DNA from: Porticoccaceae bacterium
GTDB lineage: Bacteria > Pseudomonadota > Gammaproteobacteria > Pseudomonadales > Porticoccaceae
Assembly: GCA_002591625.1 (NCBI GenBank)
Contig: PCDB01000036.1
Location: forward strand, 23,538 to 30,098
Length of the DNA stretch: 6,561 nucleotides
Direction of reading: 5' to 3'
The position numbers and the translations under genes were made by a program. The notes under the pieces are model-generated. The model saw only the letters and a program-made list of their open reading frames with translations, was not told the origin of the DNA and did no database searches. Below are positions 5,281 through 6,561 of this stretch, one piece after another (within the stretch, counting starts at the first letter, position 1; each line of letters opens with the position of its first letter).

Positions 5281-6561
5281 ATTATCTTTAATGATCTGGG
5301 GCTTTCATCTCCTACTCTCAAGGCTATTGCCGCTCAGGGCTATAGAAAACCATCACCCATTCAAGCTAAAGCTATTCCAGCCGTATTAGCAAAAGATGAT
5401 GTGATGGCTGCGGCGCAGACAGGGATGGGTAACACCGCTGGCTTTACATTGCCGATTTTGGAGCGGCTGTCGAAAGGGCGCCGTGCTGGCGCCAATCAAG
5501 TCCGTACATTAATTCTTGCGCCGACCCGTGAACTTGCAGCTCAGGTGGGGGAGAGCGTGGCAACTTACGGTAAACATCTTAATCTAATCTCTACCGTAGT
5601 CTTTGGTGGAGTCAAAATTAATCCCCAGATGCTCAAACTGCGGCGTGGTGTAAATATATTAGTCGCTACGACTGGTCGTTTAATGGACTTATATAGTCAA
5701 AATGCAGTGAAATTCGATCATCTTGAAATGCTGGTGCTGGATGAAGCGGACCGCATGCTGGATATGGGTTTTATTCATGATATTTGGCGCATTATCGGTT
5801 TGCTGCCAAGGCGTTGCCAAAATCTGATGTTTTCAGCTGCTTTCTCTGACGACATTCGCGCTTTGGCCAAGGGGTTGGTGCGCAACCCAGTTGAAATTTC
5901 GGTTAGCCCGCGTAATTCGGCTGCACCTTCTGTGGAGCAATGGATTTGCCCGGTAGATAAAAAACGGAAGGCGTCACTGTTAATCAAACTTATTAAAGAT
6001 GGGTGCTGGGATCAGGCCTTGATATTTGCTAAGACGAAACATGGTGCCAACAAACTGACAAAGAAGTTGGAGGCCGAGGGCATTACTGCAGTGGCGATAC
6101 ATGGCAACAAAAGCCAGAGTGCCCGTACTCGGGCCTTAGCGGACTTTAAAGCAGGAAAAATGCGTATTCTGGTGGCTACAGACATTGCTGCCCGCGGTTT
6201 GGATATTGAGCAATTGCCCCAGGTGGTTAACTTTGATCTCCCAAATGTATCGGAAGACTATATTCACAGAATTGGCCGAACCGGCCGAGCCGGTTCAACT
6301 GGTCGGGCTATTTCTCTGGTTAGTGCCGACGAAGTCGATCTCCTTTCAGATATTGAGCGTCTAACGAATAAGTTGCTTGAGCGCAGAGTGATTGATGGCT
6401 TTGAACCAGATCAGAATTTGCCAGAAACGTCACTCAACAAACCTATGCGTCGTAAGAAACCACGCAAGCCTCTTAAGAGCGCGAGCAGTATTCCTAATGT
6501 TAGCCGTCAAAATAATAAATCCAGACATCCTAAAAAGCGCTCTTTCTATGGGCATGATCCA
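5281..6561 (+). CDS. rhlE: RhlE-family DEAD-box RNA helicase, degenerate motifs, runs off window end (possible pseudogene)
   Basis: RhlE helicases remodel RNA using ATP, for example in ribosome assembly and RNA decay. The frame is open from the TAA at 5269-5271 to the window end. Numbering from the ATT at 5281, I see the Q motif (GYRKPSPIQ, 20-28), motif I (AQTGMGNT, 45-52), Ia (PTREL, 81-85), GG (109-110), Ib (TTGR, 130-133), DEAD (154-157), III (SAA, 185-187), a motif V region ([11 protein letters not shown], about 299-309), motif VI ([10 protein letters not shown], 329-338) and a basic tail from about 387. Three motifs are broken: the Walker A Lys is Asn51, SAT is SAA, and TPGR is TTGR. 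No ATG, GTG or TTG exists at the family start; ATT at 5281 aligns with it, and the first ATG is 5404, beyond the Q motif. Family identity is certain; activity is doubtful. Confidence 0.8.
   Translation, partial: MIFNDLGLSSPTLKAIAAQGYRKPSPIQAKAIPAVLAKDDVMAAAQTGMGNTAGFTLPILERLSKGRRAGANQVRTLILAPTRELAAQVGESVATYGKHLNLISTVVFGGVKINPQMLKLRRGVNILVATTGRLMDLYSQNAVKFDHLEMLVLDEADRMLDMGFIHDIWRIIGLLPRRCQNLMFSAAFSDDIRALAKGLVRNPVEISVSPRNSAAPSVEQWICPVDKKRKASLLIKLIKDGCWDQALIFAKTKHGANKLTKKLEAEGITAVAIHGNKSQSARTRALADFKAGKMRILVATDIAARGLDIEQLPQVVNFDLPNVSEDYIHRIGRTGRAGSTGRAISLVSADEVDLLSDIERLTNKLLERRVIDGFEPDQNLPETSLNKPMRRKKPRKPLKSASSIPNVSRQNNKSRHPKKRSFYGHDP

Noticed and set aside
5168..5389. 73-codon GTG-started frame between tRNA-Lys and the helicase
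   Set aside because: It has no separate ribosome site and no recognisable content, and its 3' half overlaps the conserved RhlE N-terminus in another phase.

Overview
The window carries a complete Tol-Pal envelope locus of a Gram-negative bacterium, all on the + strand, followed by a tRNA-Lys gene and the start of a DEAD-box RNA helicase gene. The gene order ybgC(end)-tolQ-tolR-tolA-tolB-pal-cpoB is classic for Gammaproteobacteria. The TolA C-terminus (ending SPEDLRL), the TolR start (INVVPYIDV) and the RhlE-type helicase suggest the Pseudomonas/Cellvibrio side of the class, perhaps an uncultured marine lineage. The base composition is fairly AT-rich. The taxonomic placement is inference from remembered family features, not from a search.

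Layout: 1-99 is the last 32 codons of a YbgC-type thioesterase. 113-802 is tolQ, 832-1254 tolR, 1267-1980 tolA, 1983-3284 tolB, 3349-3837 pal and 3895-4716 cpoB (ybgF). Spacers are only 2 to 64 bases, so this looks like one operon. Bases 4717-4903 are non-coding and contain a good sigma70-type promoter for the tRNA. 4904-4979 is tRNA-Lys(UUU) with an encoded CCA. 4980-5280 is a non-coding gap with a small hairpin just after the tRNA. From 5281 to the window end runs an uninterrupted RhlE-family reading frame.

How it works together: TolQ and TolR form the proton-driven inner-membrane motor that energises TolA. TolA crosses the periplasm to reach TolB and the outer-membrane lipoprotein Pal, which also grips peptidoglycan. 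CpoB links this machine to peptidoglycan synthesis at the division site. The system keeps the outer membrane attached and constricting during division.

The tol genes are conventional, but four of the six complete ones start with GTG or TTG, and TolA is unusually short. The most unusual item is the helicase: the frame is open for about 430 codons and most motifs are intact. However, the Walker A lysine is Asn, motif III SAT is SAA, TPGR is TTGR, and there is no ATG/GTG/TTG start where the family begins. It is either a young pseudogene or a catalytically dead homologue. I see no CRISPR array, insertion sequence or clearly novel multi-gene system.
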